Origin: Paenarthrobacter nitroguajacolicus
GTDB taxonomy: Bacteria > Actinomycetota > Actinomycetes > Actinomycetales > Micrococcaceae
DNA length: 64,000 bases
Direction of reading: 5' to 3'
Assembly: GCF_007786235.1 (NCBI RefSeq)
Contig: NZ_VNFK01000012.1
Span: 1 to 64,000, forward strand
Below are positions 55,554 through 64,000 of this stretch, piece after piece; position 1 is the first letter of the stretch, and the number at the start of each line of letters is the position of its first letter. The notes beneath the pieces are model-generated. The model searched no databases and was not told the DNA's origin. It saw only the letters and a program-made list of their open reading frames with translations. Position numbers and translations under genes: made by a program.

Positions 55554-55586
55554 GTATCAGCCAAAAGGTGGAGAGACCAACAACCG
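55554..55586 (-). repeat. 33-bp direct repeat, copy A (upstream of hbpS)
   Basis: The 33 bases are identical to 57264-57296, exactly 1710 bp away; CTTCCGC is also shared just outside. Read toward hbpS it contains TTGTTG, 18 bp and TGATAC, so it may be a duplicated promoter with embedded operator (core CCAAAAGGTGGAGAGACCAA on the plus strand). Confidence 0.85.
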
Positions 55587-55595
55587 CCTGTGGTG

Positions 55596-57215
55596 TCAGC
55601 CGAGCGGCTCGGTGTCGATCTCCTGCAACCGCAACTGCAGGGCCAAGGCAAGCCGCACGTCGGGGTCTTCGATGTCCACCACTTCGGCCATCCTGCGGAG
55701 CCGGTGGCGGAGGGTGTTGGGGTGCAGCACCAGCGCTTCCGCCGCCCGCGCGACATCGTAGTGGGCCGCGATCCAACAGCGGAGCGTCCTCACGTAGTCG
55801 GTGCCCTGGCGGCTGTCATGATCCGAGACCACGGACAGCGGTTCGGCGTCCAGGGCCGAACGCGTCTGTAATGCGTCCAGCACCTCAAGCAGGAACAACG
55901 GCGCGCCCAACACCTGATGTTTGCCGATAGTGCCGTGCCCCAGCGGCCCACACACCACACCGAGCGCCTGTTTCGCCTGGCTGTAGCCGAGGGGCACGTC
56001 CGCTACGCCCGCCAGGGAGCGGCTGACACCTGCCCGCCAGCCCCCACCAACGCTTTCCTCGGACCGGGCCAAGACGGAGGCGATGATCGTTTGCAGTACC
56101 GGAGAATCTGCCGCCGTGCCGATCACCGCAACCGTCTGTCCTTCCAAGGATCCCACTGCGGCCGGAAGCCGGTACGAGGACAGCGCCATCCTTAGCAGGA
56201 CGCTGACATGCACAGCGGCCGATCCCGCCGACATTCCCCGGGAGTGAGCGGGCGGGTTCTCGTCCCTGCCGATCACCACCACGGTGGCACCGGCGTCAAA
56301 CCGTAATCCGAAAGACTCCGCAATCCGCCGTCTTGGGCCTGTTCCGCGGAAAAGCTGCCCCAACCGGTCTGCCCGTTCCCGTCGATCGGCGTCGGCAGCG
56401 ACGTTGAGTCTGGCCAAATGCGGAGCGGCAAGGCGAGCAGCTTCCACCAGTACCTCCGGGGCTTTGTCGGTCAGCGCCTTCTCGCCTTTGATGACCCAGA
56501 TACTTCCCAGGGGTTCGCCGCCGTCGCGGACCGCAATCGCAAGCCGGGGCCTGAAATCCGGCTGGTCACTGATCCAGACAGCAGTGTCAGCGCGCAGCAC
56601 AGCGGAATAGTCCTCTGCATTGGTCGGGTGATCTGGGACTCGACGCCCCAGGATCCCGTCCCTCCGCAGATCATCCACTTCCTGGCCGGGAATCGTCGAA
56701 TATGCCAGCACCCGCATGGACAGGTCTTCGATGGCCACCGCCCCGCCGGCTCGTAGGGCGACGTCATTGGCCAACGAGAAAAGGTCCGCCGCCCGATCAT
56801 CCTCTTCGAGCACCGGCCCGGTGACCGCCCGCAGCGCATCGATCAGCAGGTAAAGCTGCCCCCAGGAGAGTTCTTCGCTGCACTCCAGCAATGACACGCC
56901 CGCACGGTTGGCCGCCGCGGTGAGGGGTTCCGGGTCCACCGCCCCGGCACGCACCACGACTGCAGCGACGTGCGCTTCCACGGCCCAGTCCAGCAGCTCG
57001 ACGCTTGGGCCGCCCGGAACCAGCAATACAGCCTCGGTCAGGTCAACGTGGGCCTGATCCGTGTCATGGATCGACGGCGAGCCGATGGCTACTGATGGGC
57101 CGTGCGGCAACGCCAGGGGGCGCACGACGTCGGGGCCCAAGCTGTCAAGCAAAATTCCAACCGTGATGCCGTCCCATGGCATAGACACGGCGTTGACCTG
57201 GTCAACTGGTTTCAT
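55596..57215 (-). CDS. PucR family transcriptional regulator, second copy
   Basis: A 539-residue PucR regulator with an N-terminal ligand domain (about 15-130), a middle region with DLFSLANDVALRAGG and a C-terminal helix-turn-helix (about 480-535) with LHPNTLRHRLRRMAEVVDI. It is paralogous to the 22198 protein. It lies between hbpS and the divergent kinase, and the same 33-bp repeat precedes it and hbpS, which suggests autoregulation or control by the response regulator. Ligand unknown. Confidence 0.88.
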   Translation of the reverse strand: MKPVDQVNAVSMPWDGITVGILLDSLGPDVVRPLALPHGPSVAIGSPSIHDTDQAHVDLTEAVLLVPGGPSVELLDWAVEAHVAAVVVRAGAVDPEPLTAAANRAGVSLLECSEELSWGQLYLLIDALRAVTGPVLEEDDRAADLFSLANDVALRAGGAVAIEDLSMRVLAYSTIPGQEVDDLRRDGILGRRVPDHPTNAEDYSAVLRADTAVWISDQPDFRPRLAIAVRDGGEPLGSIWVIKGEKALTDKAPEVLVEAARLAAPHLARLNVAADADRRERADRLGQLFRGTGPRRRIAESFGLRFDAGATVVVIGRDENPPAHSRGMSAGSAAVHVSVLLRMALSSYRLPAAVGSLEGQTVAVIGTAADSPVLQTIIASVLARSEESVGGGWRAGVSRSLAGVADVPLGYSQAKQALGVVCGPLGHGTIGKHQVLGAPLFLLEVLDALQTRSALDAEPLSVVSDHDSRQGTDYVRTLRCWIAAHYDVARAAEALVLHPNTLRHRLRRMAEVVDIEDPDVRLALALQLRLQEIDTEPLG

Positions 57216-57263
57216 CGACGGCGGTGTCCTCTTCTGGATGGATTGCTTGCTCTTCCGCTACTT

Positions 57264-57296
57264 GTATCAGCCAAAAGGTGGAGAGACCAACAACCG
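57264..57296 (-). repeat. 33-bp direct repeat, copy B (between pucR and the kinase gene)
   Basis: An exact copy of 55554-55586. It lies 49 bases upstream of the pucR start and 57 bases upstream of the divergent kinase ATG, so a protein bound here could control both. See copy A. Confidence 0.85.
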
Positions 57297-57352
57297 GCCG
57301 GGACCTAGCATGGAAAGAACGCCTCCAACGGATACGGAAACGGGAACCACCC

Positions 57353-58522
57353 ATGCCAACTGCTCCTCCACAGCCCGCGCAGGGCAGCCGGATCGACGGC
57401 CGCATCGACGCTGTGGTGCACTTGGGCTTTGCCGTGCTGATGGTGGCATCGGCGGTCCGGTACGTCATGCGGCACTCCCCCGCAGACAACCTGTGGACGG
57501 TGGCTCTGGCCGCCGCAGTGTGTGCGCTCTATGCCATGACCGCAGTCTTGGCACACCGGTGGCCAGGCCGGGGACGCCGGCTGTGGATGCCGTGGATGGT
57601 CGCCTTGGTGGCGGCCTGGGCGGCATTGGTCATCGTCGCCCCGAGCTTCGCCTGGTGTTCCTTCGCCATCTTCTTCCTGGCACGCACGGTTTTCCGCGGG
57701 TGGGCCGGGTATGTGGCGGGCGGGGCGACGGCGGCGGCCACCGCGGTCGGGCTCTTCCGGATGAGCGACTGGACGGACGTGGCCATGTTGCTCGGCCCGC
57801 TGGCCGCGGGCGCCCTGCTCACCTTGATCTACGACAAGATCGAGCGCGACCAGGAGCGACTCGCCGCCAGCGAGCGGGAGGCGGGGATCGCCGCCGAACG
57901 CGAGCGCGTTTCACGTGAAATCCACGACACCGTAACCCAAGGCCTCGCCAGCAGCCTGCTTCTCCTGGAAGCAGCACAGCGGTCCTGGCCCGCCCAAGCC
58001 GCCCATGACGACGTGCGCCGGGCTGCCGATCTGTTGAGGCGGAACCTCGCCGACACCCGGAGCCTGGTACACGAACTCTCCGCCCCCGGCCTGGAATCCG
58101 GGCCGCTTCCTGAGGCCCTGGAGCACGCGGCACGGCAGTACGTGGACTCCATCCGCGTCCAGGTCACCGGTGATGCGCGGCCGCTTCCGTCCGAGGTGCG
58201 GCACGCCCTGCTCCGCGTCACCCAGAGCGCCGTGGCCAACATCAAACTGCACGCCCGCGCGGACCACGCCAGCGTGACGCTCGGGTACCTTCCGGATGCC
58301 GTCACCCTGGACGTGTTCGACGACGGCCGCGGCTTCGACCCCGGAGCGGTACCTCCGCCGTCGGAAACCGGAGGATACGGGCTGCGGGCCATGCAGCAAC
58401 GCGTGGAACAGTTGGGCGGAGAATTGTCCGTGGAGAGCACTCCCGGTGAAGGCACCATCATCGCGGCGCAGCTCCCACTGCCGGCGGCCGGCACCGAGAC
58501 CGCCCTGAAGGAGGCCCCATGA
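57353..58522 (+). CDS. Sensor histidine kinase (HisKA_3), SenS-like context
   Basis: A 389-residue kinase. Five or six hydrophobic segments form the first 150 residues with short loops. The phospho-acceptor is H191 in REIHDTVTQGLASSLLLL, and the HATPase domain has NIKLHARADHASVTL, DDGRGFDPGAV and GGYGLRAMQQRVEQLGGEL. ATG 57353 follows GGGAA. It overlaps the regulator gene by ATGA. The adjacent exported HbpS-family protein suggests haem or redox sensing as in SenS; this is inferred from context only. Confidence 0.9.
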   Translation: MPTAPPQPAQGSRIDGRIDAVVHLGFAVLMVASAVRYVMRHSPADNLWTVALAAAVCALYAMTAVLAHRWPGRGRRLWMPWMVALVAAWAALVIVAPSFAWCSFAIFFLARTVFRGWAGYVAGGATAAATAVGLFRMSDWTDVAMLLGPLAAGALLTLIYDKIERDQERLAASEREAGIAAERERVSREIHDTVTQGLASSLLLLEAAQRSWPAQAAHDDVRRAADLLRRNLADTRSLVHELSAPGLESGPLPEALEHAARQYVDSIRVQVTGDARPLPSEVRHALLRVTQSAVANIKLHARADHASVTLGYLPDAVTLDVFDDGRGFDPGAVPPPSETGGYGLRAMQQRVEQLGGELSVESTPGEGTIIAAQLPLPAAGTETALKEAP

Positions 58523-59145
58523 CCACCATCTCCGTGCTGCTGGTGGACGACCATACCGTCGTCCGTAGCGGTCTCAAGGCGCTGCTCGGCACCCAGCCGG
58601 ATATCGCCGTCGTCGGTGAAGCATCCTCAGGTGAGGAAGCGCTGGACGCCGCCCAGCAGCATTCGCCCGCAGTAGTCCTGATGGATCTTGCGATGGGCGC
58701 GGGGATGGACGGCATCGAAGCCATCAAGCACCTCCGTCAGCGCAATCCCAAACAGGCGATCATCGTGTTCACCACCTACGATTCCGACGCCGACATTGTT
58801 CGGGCAGTGGATGCCGGCGCCATGGGTTACCTGCTGAAGGATGCGGCGCCGGAGGAGATTTTCGCAGCGGTGCGTGGTGCAGTGCAGGGGAAGAGCGTCA
58901 TGAGCGCACCCGTGGCGTCGCGCCTGTTCCAACAACTACGGAACCCGGACGAGGTCCTGACTCCTCGCGAAGCCGAGCTGCTCAGCCTGCTGACCGAGGG
59001 TCTCAGCAACCGCGATCTCGGTAAACGGCTGTTCATTTCCGAAGCAACGGTGAAAACCCACCTCGCGCACATCTACGCCAAGCTCGGTGTCGAGACGCGC
59101 GCGGCGGCCATTGCAACAGCCATACGGCGCGAGGGGATGCGGTAA
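58519..59145 (+). CDS. NarL/LuxR family response regulator, SenR-like context
   Basis: A 208-residue regulator with the acidic pair DD at 10-11, phospho-acceptor D56 in VVLMDLAMG, and Lys in GYLLKDAAPEE. The LuxR helix-turn-helix reads LTPREAELLSLLTEGLSNRD and EATVKTHLAHIYAKL. Coupled to the kinase by ATGA. It is a candidate binder of the 33-bp repeats. Confidence 0.93.
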   Translation: MTTISVLLVDDHTVVRSGLKALLGTQPDIAVVGEASSGEEALDAAQQHSPAVVLMDLAMGAGMDGIEAIKHLRQRNPKQAIIVFTTYDSDADIVRAVDAGAMGYLLKDAAPEEIFAAVRGAVQGKSVMSAPVASRLFQQLRNPDEVLTPREAELLSLLTEGLSNRDLGKRLFISEATVKTHLAHIYAKLGVETRAAAIATAIRREGMR

Positions 59146-59172
59146 AGGCGCGTGGTTGGTTACGCTGACCAT

Positions 59173-59739
59173 ATGTCGGACGTAACGGATCGCAAGATGT
59201 TCAAAACCCCGGGAACAGCTTTGTTGGTTCGGGGTGTCCTGGCCATTGTTTTTGGCCTGTTAATCCTTCTGCTGCCCAGCGCCACAGCGTTAGTGGTGGT
59301 GGTCATGTTCGGGTTCTTCGCGATCATTGACGGCATCACCAGCGTGGCCCACTACTTCTACGACCCCGCAGTCCGTTCACGCTGGACCGTGGTGGGTGGC
59401 TTGATCTCCATTGCGGCTGGCATCGTGGCGATTGCCTGGCCTGGGTTCACAGCGGCGGCCGTTGGCGTCCTCATCGGGCTGTGGGCCTTGGTGCTTGGGC
59501 TTTCGCAGCTCGTCCTGGCCTTCGCGGCGCGGAGCTTCATCCGGAGCTGGGGTATTTGGTTCCTGATGGGCCTCATCACCACCGTGTTCGGCATCGTGGT
59601 GTTGGTCAACCCCGGAATCGGAATCCTGGGCCTGGTGGCGATGTTGGCGGCTTTCGCGATCGTGACGGGACTGCTGTTGATCGCCTCCGGCGTTGGGCTC
59701 CGCAAATTGGCCAGTGCACCGTCACTGTACGGGCACTGA
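59173..59739 (+). CDS. HdeD/DUF308 family membrane protein
   Basis: A 188-residue protein with six hydrophobic helices in three hairpins. Recurring GIVAIAWPG and GIVVLVNPG turns are typical of HdeD-like proteins, which are linked to acid or other stress. ATG 59173 is 27 bases after the regulator's stop; it may be part of that operon and a possible output of the two-component system. No enzymatic residues. Confidence 0.85.
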   Translation: MSDVTDRKMFKTPGTALLVRGVLAIVFGLLILLLPSATALVVVVMFGFFAIIDGITSVAHYFYDPAVRSRWTVVGGLISIAAGIVAIAWPGFTAAAVGVLIGLWALVLGLSQLVLAFAARSFIRSWGIWFLMGLITTVFGIVVLVNPGIGILGLVAMLAAFAIVTGLLLIASGVGLRKLASAPSLYGH

Positions 59740-59795
59740 TCCTGCACGGTAAAACCCGGTAGGGGGATGCGCTCAGCGCCAAGTTCGGTAAGTTA

Positions 59796-60608
59796 GTGGC
59801 TGTGAAGATAGCTACCTGGAATGTGAACTCCCTCCGCGCCCGTGCCGACCGCGTTGAAGCCTGGCTTGAGCGCAGCGACTGTGATGTCCTGGCCATCCAG
59901 GAGACCAAGTGCAAGGACGAGAACTTCCCGTGGGAGCTCTTTGAGCGCATGGGTTATGAGGTTGCGCACTTCGGTGTGAACCAGTGGAACGGTGTTGCCA
60001 TCGCTTCCCGGGTTGGACTGGAGGACGTCCAGCGCACCTTCATGGACCAGCCGGCATTCGGCAAGGCAGGCAAGGACCCCGCCCAGGAAGCCCGCGCCAT
60101 CGCGGCTACCTGCGGCGGCATCCGTATCTGGAGCCTCTACGTTCCCAACGGCCGCTCGCTTGACGACGAACACATGCCGTACAAGATCAAATGGCTCGAC
60201 GTCCTGCAGGGTCATGCAGCAGAGTGGGTCGCGTCGGATCCGACAGCCCAGATCGCGCTCATGGGTGACTGGAACATCGCCCCGTTCGACGACGACGTCT
60301 GGGACATCGAGCTCTTCCGCACCAACAACTACACCCACGTCAGCGAACCCGAGCGCGCAGCGTTCCACGCGTTCGAAGCCGCCGGATTCACCGACGTCGT
60401 CCGTCCCTACACCCCCGGCCCCGGCGTCTACACCTACTGGGACTACACGCAGTTGCGCTTCCCCAAGAAGGAAGGCATGCGGATCGACTTCTGCCTGGCC
60501 TCCCCCGCACTGGCCTCCCGGGTCACGGGAGCTTCCATCGACCGCGAGGAACGCAAGGGCAAGGGTGCTTCGGACCACGCCCCTGTGATCGTGGAGCTGG
60601 CAAACTAA
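59796..60608 (+). CDS. xthA: Exodeoxyribonuclease III
   Basis: A 270-residue AP endonuclease/3'-5' exonuclease of base-excision repair. KIATWNVNSLRAR (metal Asn), IQETKC (metal Glu), GDWNIAP (catalytic Asp-Asn) and GASDHAPV (catalytic Asp-His) are all present. The start is one of two in-frame GTG codons, 59796 or 59802; neither has a strong ribosome site. Monocistronic or with the hypothetical gene downstream. Confidence 0.95.
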   Translation: MAVKIATWNVNSLRARADRVEAWLERSDCDVLAIQETKCKDENFPWELFERMGYEVAHFGVNQWNGVAIASRVGLEDVQRTFMDQPAFGKAGKDPAQEARAIAATCGGIRIWSLYVPNGRSLDDEHMPYKIKWLDVLQGHAAEWVASDPTAQIALMGDWNIAPFDDDVWDIELFRTNNYTHVSEPERAAFHAFEAAGFTDVVRPYTPGPGVYTYWDYTQLRFPKKEGMRIDFCLASPALASRVTGASIDREERKGKGASDHAPVIVELAN

Positions 60609-60641
60609 CCACACGCTCATCGACGAAAGGGCCGGCCGGAC

Positions 60642-61526
60642 ATGACTGGAAACCTGTACAGGGGCCAGGCAGGATTGCCGTTCTCCTCGTCGCTGCGCAT
60701 TTATGAGCCGCTTGAGGCCTTCCCGCCCGAGCAGCAGCGGCAGCTCGTGGCGGAGGGCGGCAAGGCAGGTTCCCGGGCCGCCGTCGAGAATGCGGAGCTT
60801 CAAGCGTCGCTGGGGCGCATCACGCGCTCGGGTGGCGATCCCTTCCCCACCGGTCGTACGGACCTGGTGCGGATGACCCGCGTTCCCGGTGGCCGCCACG
60901 CCGCCAAGGACAAAGACGGGGACGACGCCGGACACCTCCTTTACTGCCCCAGCCAGATGGTGATTCGGGCCGGCTTGGCGGCCAACGCGCTCATGGATGG
61001 CGTCCACAGTCCGCTGGCCGATCTCCTGATCCCTGTATCGCAACGGGATAAGCACCAGGCCCGGATTGACCGCATCAACGCCCGCGAAGACGCCAAGCGC
61101 GTCCACACCCGGGCGTCCACGTGGGGCATCCCGTTCAGCTGGTTCTCGCTCTTCGCCGAGTCGGACCGCAAGGATGTGGTGGAAGCCGAGGGGCGTATTC
61201 TTACCGTCCGCGTGTGGACGCCGCTCACCGAAGCCCTGGAACGGGCACGATTTGCCGTGGCCCACCTGGCGCTGGCTGCGCCTGACCTGGACATGCTGGA
61301 CGACCTGACGCAGCTCACGGAATGGTTGGAACTCTTCCATGCCGCATCCATGGTGGAGCTGGATTACGGTGCCGTGGCGGACAAGGTGTATCCCGACGAA
61401 TCCCCCATGGACGTTCGCTTGGGTATTGAGTGCTTGGCCGAGGGCGACATGACGGGGGCGGCCGCTGCCTACAGGCGACTCGCTTCGCGGTGGATTCCCA
61501 TCCGGCAGCTGGCTCGCGCTTCCTAG
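60642..61526 (+). CDS. Conserved actinobacterial hypothetical protein
   Basis: A 294-residue soluble protein of unknown function. No signal peptide or membrane segment is seen. The N-terminus (LYRGQAGLPFSSSLRIYEPL) is followed by a variable basic stretch and a helical C-terminal half. It lies 33 bases after xthA on the same strand behind AAAGGG. Codon use matches the neighbours. Confidence 0.75.
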   Translation: MTGNLYRGQAGLPFSSSLRIYEPLEAFPPEQQRQLVAEGGKAGSRAAVENAELQASLGRITRSGGDPFPTGRTDLVRMTRVPGGRHAAKDKDGDDAGHLLYCPSQMVIRAGLAANALMDGVHSPLADLLIPVSQRDKHQARIDRINAREDAKRVHTRASTWGIPFSWFSLFAESDRKDVVEAEGRILTVRVWTPLTEALERARFAVAHLALAAPDLDMLDDLTQLTEWLELFHAASMVELDYGAVADKVYPDESPMDVRLGIECLAEGDMTGAAAAYRRLASRWIPIRQLARAS

Positions 61527-61532
61527 CCAGTT

Positions 61533-62597
61533 CTAATTGCTGCTGACGCCGTTGGGCGGGGCTGTTGTCTCACGCACAATCAACTGGTGGGGGGCCACCT
61601 CGGAATGCACTGCCCCCGCGTTGCCGTCCAGTTCATCCAGCAACATCCTGGTGGCGAGTTCGGCCTGGTTGTCAGGGCGTTGACCCACAGTGGTCAGGCC
61701 CAGTGACGACGAGAAATCGTGGTCGTCAATGCCGATCACCGAAAGGTCCTCCGGCACTCTGACTCCGTGGCGGCCGGCCTCAAAGATGACGCCCATGGCC
61801 ATCTCGTCCGACGAACAGAAGATGGCCGTTGGTTTGCGGCCGGGTTGGCTCCACAACCGGTTGAACGCCTGCTGCCCGCTGGCTACGGTGAAGTCACCCC
61901 ATTGGTCCCACTCGGGACGGACCTCCAGGCCGGCGTCGGTCATGACTTCCTGGAAGGCGCGTATCCGCACACGGGGAACGTCGAAATTCAGGTCCGTCTC
62001 GTCGTCGCCATGAAGTAAGGCAATGTCCGTGTGTCCCAGATCCAGCAGGTGCTTTACCGCCGTGGACGCGGCGTCGTAGTCGTTGATGCCGATGTAGGGG
62101 CAATCCTCAACATGGCCACCCACAACAACCAGCGGTATGTCGATCTTGTGCAAGTGCTCCAGTTCTTCCTCGGTCAAGGACATACACAGCACCAACAAGG
62201 CGTCGATCTGCTTGTAGACCATGGTGGAGCTGAACAGCCGCTCGCGGTTGCTGCCGTGGCCGCCGAGGTTGAACAGGGAAAGATTGTATTTACGCGAATG
62301 CAACTCCCGGTCCGCGCCTTCGATGGCCTTGGAGAAGAACCACCGGCTGACGAACGGGGCCAGGACCCCGATGGTACGGGTGCGGCCCGTCGCCAAACCG
62401 GAGGCGGACGACGACGCCACATACCCCAAGGAACTCGCTACTTCGAGGATCTTCTCCCGGGTTGCGGGAGACACCCGGGGCAATCCCCTGACTGCCCGGG
62501 AAACGGTCGCCGTCGAGACGCCCGCTGCTGCGGCAACGTCCTCAATACTGACACCCGTGTGGCCGCCGCGTTGGGACCTACCCGTTGTTCGTGACAC
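61533..62597 (-). CDS. LacI family transcriptional regulator
   Basis: A 354-residue repressor. The N-terminal helix-turn-helix is VSIEDVAAAAGVSTATVSRA with hinge helix VASSSASGLATGRTRTIGV. A periplasmic-binding-protein-like sugar domain follows, containing FCSSDEMAMGVIFEA and VIGIDDHDF. It starts at GTG 62597 behind GAGGGGAG. It lies just downstream of the sugar ABC permeases and likely represses them; the ligand is probably an alpha-glucoside. Confidence 0.92.
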   Translation of the reverse strand: MSRTTGRSQRGGHTGVSIEDVAAAAGVSTATVSRAVRGLPRVSPATREKILEVASSLGYVASSSASGLATGRTRTIGVLAPFVSRWFFSKAIEGADRELHSRKYNLSLFNLGGHGSNRERLFSSTMVYKQIDALLVLCMSLTEEELEHLHKIDIPLVVVGGHVEDCPYIGINDYDAASTAVKHLLDLGHTDIALLHGDDETDLNFDVPRVRIRAFQEVMTDAGLEVRPEWDQWGDFTVASGQQAFNRLWSQPGRKPTAIFCSSDEMAMGVIFEAGRHGVRVPEDLSVIGIDDHDFSSSLGLTTVGQRPDNQAELATRMLLDELDGNAGAVHSEVAPHQLIVRETTAPPNGVSSN

Positions 62598-62656
62598 AGG
62601 CTCCCCTCTCCGGCCGCCGTTGCTCCGCCTACACCTTATTTCGGGGCTTGCTGAGT

Positions 62657-62705
62657 GCGGCCCTCGGTTACGCAGCGGCGTAATGCGCTGCGCAACCGAG
62701 GCCGC
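62657..62705 (-). terminator. Hairpin after the sugar permease gene
   Basis: The 16-bp arms 62662-62677 and 62686-62701 (CCTCGGTTACGCAGCG against its near-complement) have one A-C mismatch and an eight-base loop. GCGG/CCGC extends the stem past a bulge. It starts six bases beyond the permease stop; there is no clear T-run. Confidence 0.6.
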
Positions 62706-62710
62706 GCTTC

Positions 62711-63673
62711 CTAGCCCTTGAGACCGCCGGACAGCAGGCCTCGCACGAAGTACCGCTGAAGGCCAAAGAACACCAGCAGCGGAATAATGATCGAGACGAA
62801 TGCTGCGGCCGGGTTCAGGTAATCCCTGGCGCCACGGGTACCGGAAATCTCTGCCAAACGCTGCGTAATCGGAGCCACGTCCGCCGTACCTCCGGAGAAC
62901 ACCAGCGCCACCAGCAGGTCATTCCATACCCAGAGGAACTGGAAGATGGCCAACGAGGCCAAAGCCGGAACGGAGAGCGGCAGGATGATCCGCCAGAAGA
63001 TGGTGCTGTGTCCGGCACCGTCCACCCTTGCTGCCTCGATGACTTCACCGGGAATCTCTGAAATGAAGTTGTGGAGCAGGAAGATGCCCAGCGGGAGGCC
63101 GAACATGGTGTGGGCGATCCACAGTTGCGCGTATGAGCCTGCAGGAAGCTGCAGGGTCTGCGTGAAGAACTGCAGGAGCGGAATCAGCGCCATCTGGAGC
63201 GGGATGATCTGCAGGGCGAAGACGAAGATGAAGAGTGCGTCGCGGCCCTTGAACTTACCCCACGCGAAGACGTAAGCGGCCATGGATGCCAGAACCAGCA
63301 CGAAGATGGTGACCGGGATGACGATCGCTATGGAGTTCACGAAATACTGCGAGAGGTTGGCGGACTGTGAGCCTGCCGGTGTGAGGACATCCACGTAGTT
63401 CTTGAATGTGAAGTCCCAGTCAACGAAGGCATTCCACCAACCGTTGGAGCGGGGGCCCACCTGCTTGGCGGCCGGACGGAACGAGGTAACGAAGAGGCCG
63501 AACGTCGGTACGGACCATACGACGGCGATGATGATCGCTGCCGCTGTAGCCCACTTGGACGTGAGCTTGGTCTTGACCCGCCGCATGATCGGCTGGGCGT
63601 CCTCCGTGGGGTCGGATCCAGGACGCTGCCGGGTGGCCTTCGAGGCCTCTTTCGGGGCTGGCGTGGCTGTCAA
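62711..63673 (-). CDS. Alpha-glucoside-type ABC transporter permease (AglG/MalG family)
   Basis: A 320-residue permease with a basic N-terminus, six helices and the EAA loop EVIEAARVDGAGHSTIFWRI. The C-terminus FFGLQRYFVRGLLSGGLKG is typical of the second permease of alpha-glucoside importers. It overlaps the next permease gene by four bases. ATPase and binding protein genes are not in the window. Confidence 0.9.
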   Translation of the reverse strand: MTATPAPKEASKATRQRPGSDPTEDAQPIMRRVKTKLTSKWATAAAIIIAVVWSVPTFGLFVTSFRPAAKQVGPRSNGWWNAFVDWDFTFKNYVDVLTPAGSQSANLSQYFVNSIAIVIPVTIFVLVLASMAAYVFAWGKFKGRDALFIFVFALQIIPLQMALIPLLQFFTQTLQLPAGSYAQLWIAHTMFGLPLGIFLLHNFISEIPGEVIEAARVDGAGHSTIFWRIILPLSVPALASLAIFQFLWVWNDLLVALVFSGGTADVAPITQRLAEISGTRGARDYLNPAAAFVSIIIPLLVFFGLQRYFVRGLLSGGLKG

Positions 63674-64000
63674 TGGATCTCCCTTTGCTTGCGAAGGACA
63701 CGAGCGTTGTACACGACGATTGGCAGCACCATCAGGAACAGGACCAAGGCCAGGGCGGCACCGCGTCCCGGCTCACCGGCGCGGAAGGCCTGCGTGTACA
63801 TTTCATTGGCAACGACCGACGTGTCGTAGTTACCGGCGGTCATGGTTCGGACGATGTCGAAGACCTTCAGCGTGGCGATGGTAATGGTGGTCAGCACCAC
63901 CACCAAGGCTCCACGGATACCCGGAACCGTGACGTTGCGGAACTGCTGCCAGGCGTTGGCGCCATCCAGTCGGGCTGCTTCGATGAGCTCCACCGGAACA
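63670..64000 (-). CDS. Alpha-glucoside-type ABC transporter permease (AglF/MalF family), partial
   Basis: The last 110 or so residues of a permease whose start lies past the window edge. The EAA loop MELIEAARLDGANAWQQF is followed by LKVFDIVRTMTAGNYDTSVV and ANEMYTQAF, characteristic of AglF-type permeases. The internal methionine near 63993 is not the start. It pairs with the downstream permease. Confidence 0.88.
   Translation of the reverse strand, partial: VPVELIEAARLDGANAWQQFRNVTVPGIRGALVVVLTTITIATLKVFDIVRTMTAGNYDTSVVANEMYTQAFRAGEPGRGAALALVLFLMVLPIVVYNARVLRKQREIH

Noticed and set aside
59793..61340. Open frame of 515 codons on the minus strand over xthA and the hypothetical gene
   Set aside because: It runs across two well-supported plus-strand genes, is low in recognisable motifs, and arises from high GC third positions.

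Overview
The window is high-GC DNA with tightly packed genes, GGAG-type ribosome binding sites and many GTG starts and ATGA overlaps. It looks like a chromosome segment of an actinobacterium of the Arthrobacter/Paenarthrobacter group. The 830-residue dimethylglycine oxidase at 2.1-4.6 kb matches my recollection of the Arthrobacter globiformis enzyme almost residue for residue, and the rest of the content (BCCT carrier, PucR and IclR regulators, many dipeptide ABC transporters) suits a soil actinobacterium. No rRNA, tRNA, CRISPR array, transposase, phage gene or replication origin was seen.

Layout. (1) 0-15 kb is one-carbon and betaine catabolism: a partial pdxS, a GntR/FCD regulator, then purU, dmg, fchA, folD and a YdeP/FdhF-type molybdoenzyme in one co-directional run, followed by glutathione-independent formaldehyde dehydrogenase, moeA, an IclR regulator, a BCCT betaine-type carrier and a tiny Cys-containing protein. 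Together these can import a methylated amine, demethylate dimethylglycine, and oxidise the released C1 units either through folate (methylene-, methenyl- and formyl-THF to formate) or as free formaldehyde, ending at CO2. The palindrome TGATATAT(T/C)A lies in front of pdxS, purU and the BCCT gene, which suggests one regulon. (2) 14.6-21 kb holds envelope genes (FAS1 lipoprotein, VOC protein, secreted TAP-like peptidase, membrane acyltransferase) and a two-component system. (3) 21-43.5 kb is a large peptide-scavenging region: an enolase-superfamily enzyme of the MLE/dipeptide-epimerase subgroup, a PucR regulator, an S9 peptidase, two separate Dpp-type ABC importers with their binding proteins, two SxxK serine hydrolases, two M55 D-aminopeptidases, a GNAT protein and a D-serine-dehydratase-like PLP enzyme. 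The combination resembles the Bacillus subtilis dpp-ykf logic for peptides containing D-amino acids, but is larger and partly duplicated. (4) 43.6-54 kb is acyl-CoA catabolism: AsnC regulator, etfBA, branched-chain oxo-acid dehydrogenase (E1a, E1b, E2), a GNAT protein, and an IclR-controlled CoA-transferase/thiolase operon. (5) 54-59.2 kb has an ankyrin lipoprotein, an exported HbpS/GlcG-family protein, a second PucR regulator and a histidine kinase/response regulator pair. A 33-bp exact direct repeat precedes both hbpS and pucR, a layout reminiscent of the Streptomyces HbpS-SenS-SenR redox sensor. (6) 59-64 kb has an HdeD-like membrane protein, exonuclease III, a conserved hypothetical protein, a LacI regulator and the start of an alpha-glucoside-type ABC importer that runs off the end.

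Most interesting points: a FolD whose cyclohydrolase lysine position is isoleucine, encoded directly after a stand-alone cyclohydrolase-family gene; the shared GntR-like operator; the D-peptide/murein-peptide supercluster; and the HbpS-PucR-two-component locus with its duplicated promoter/operator. No stretch longer than 300 bases is without a gene. Protein families were assigned by reading motifs; no database search was run.
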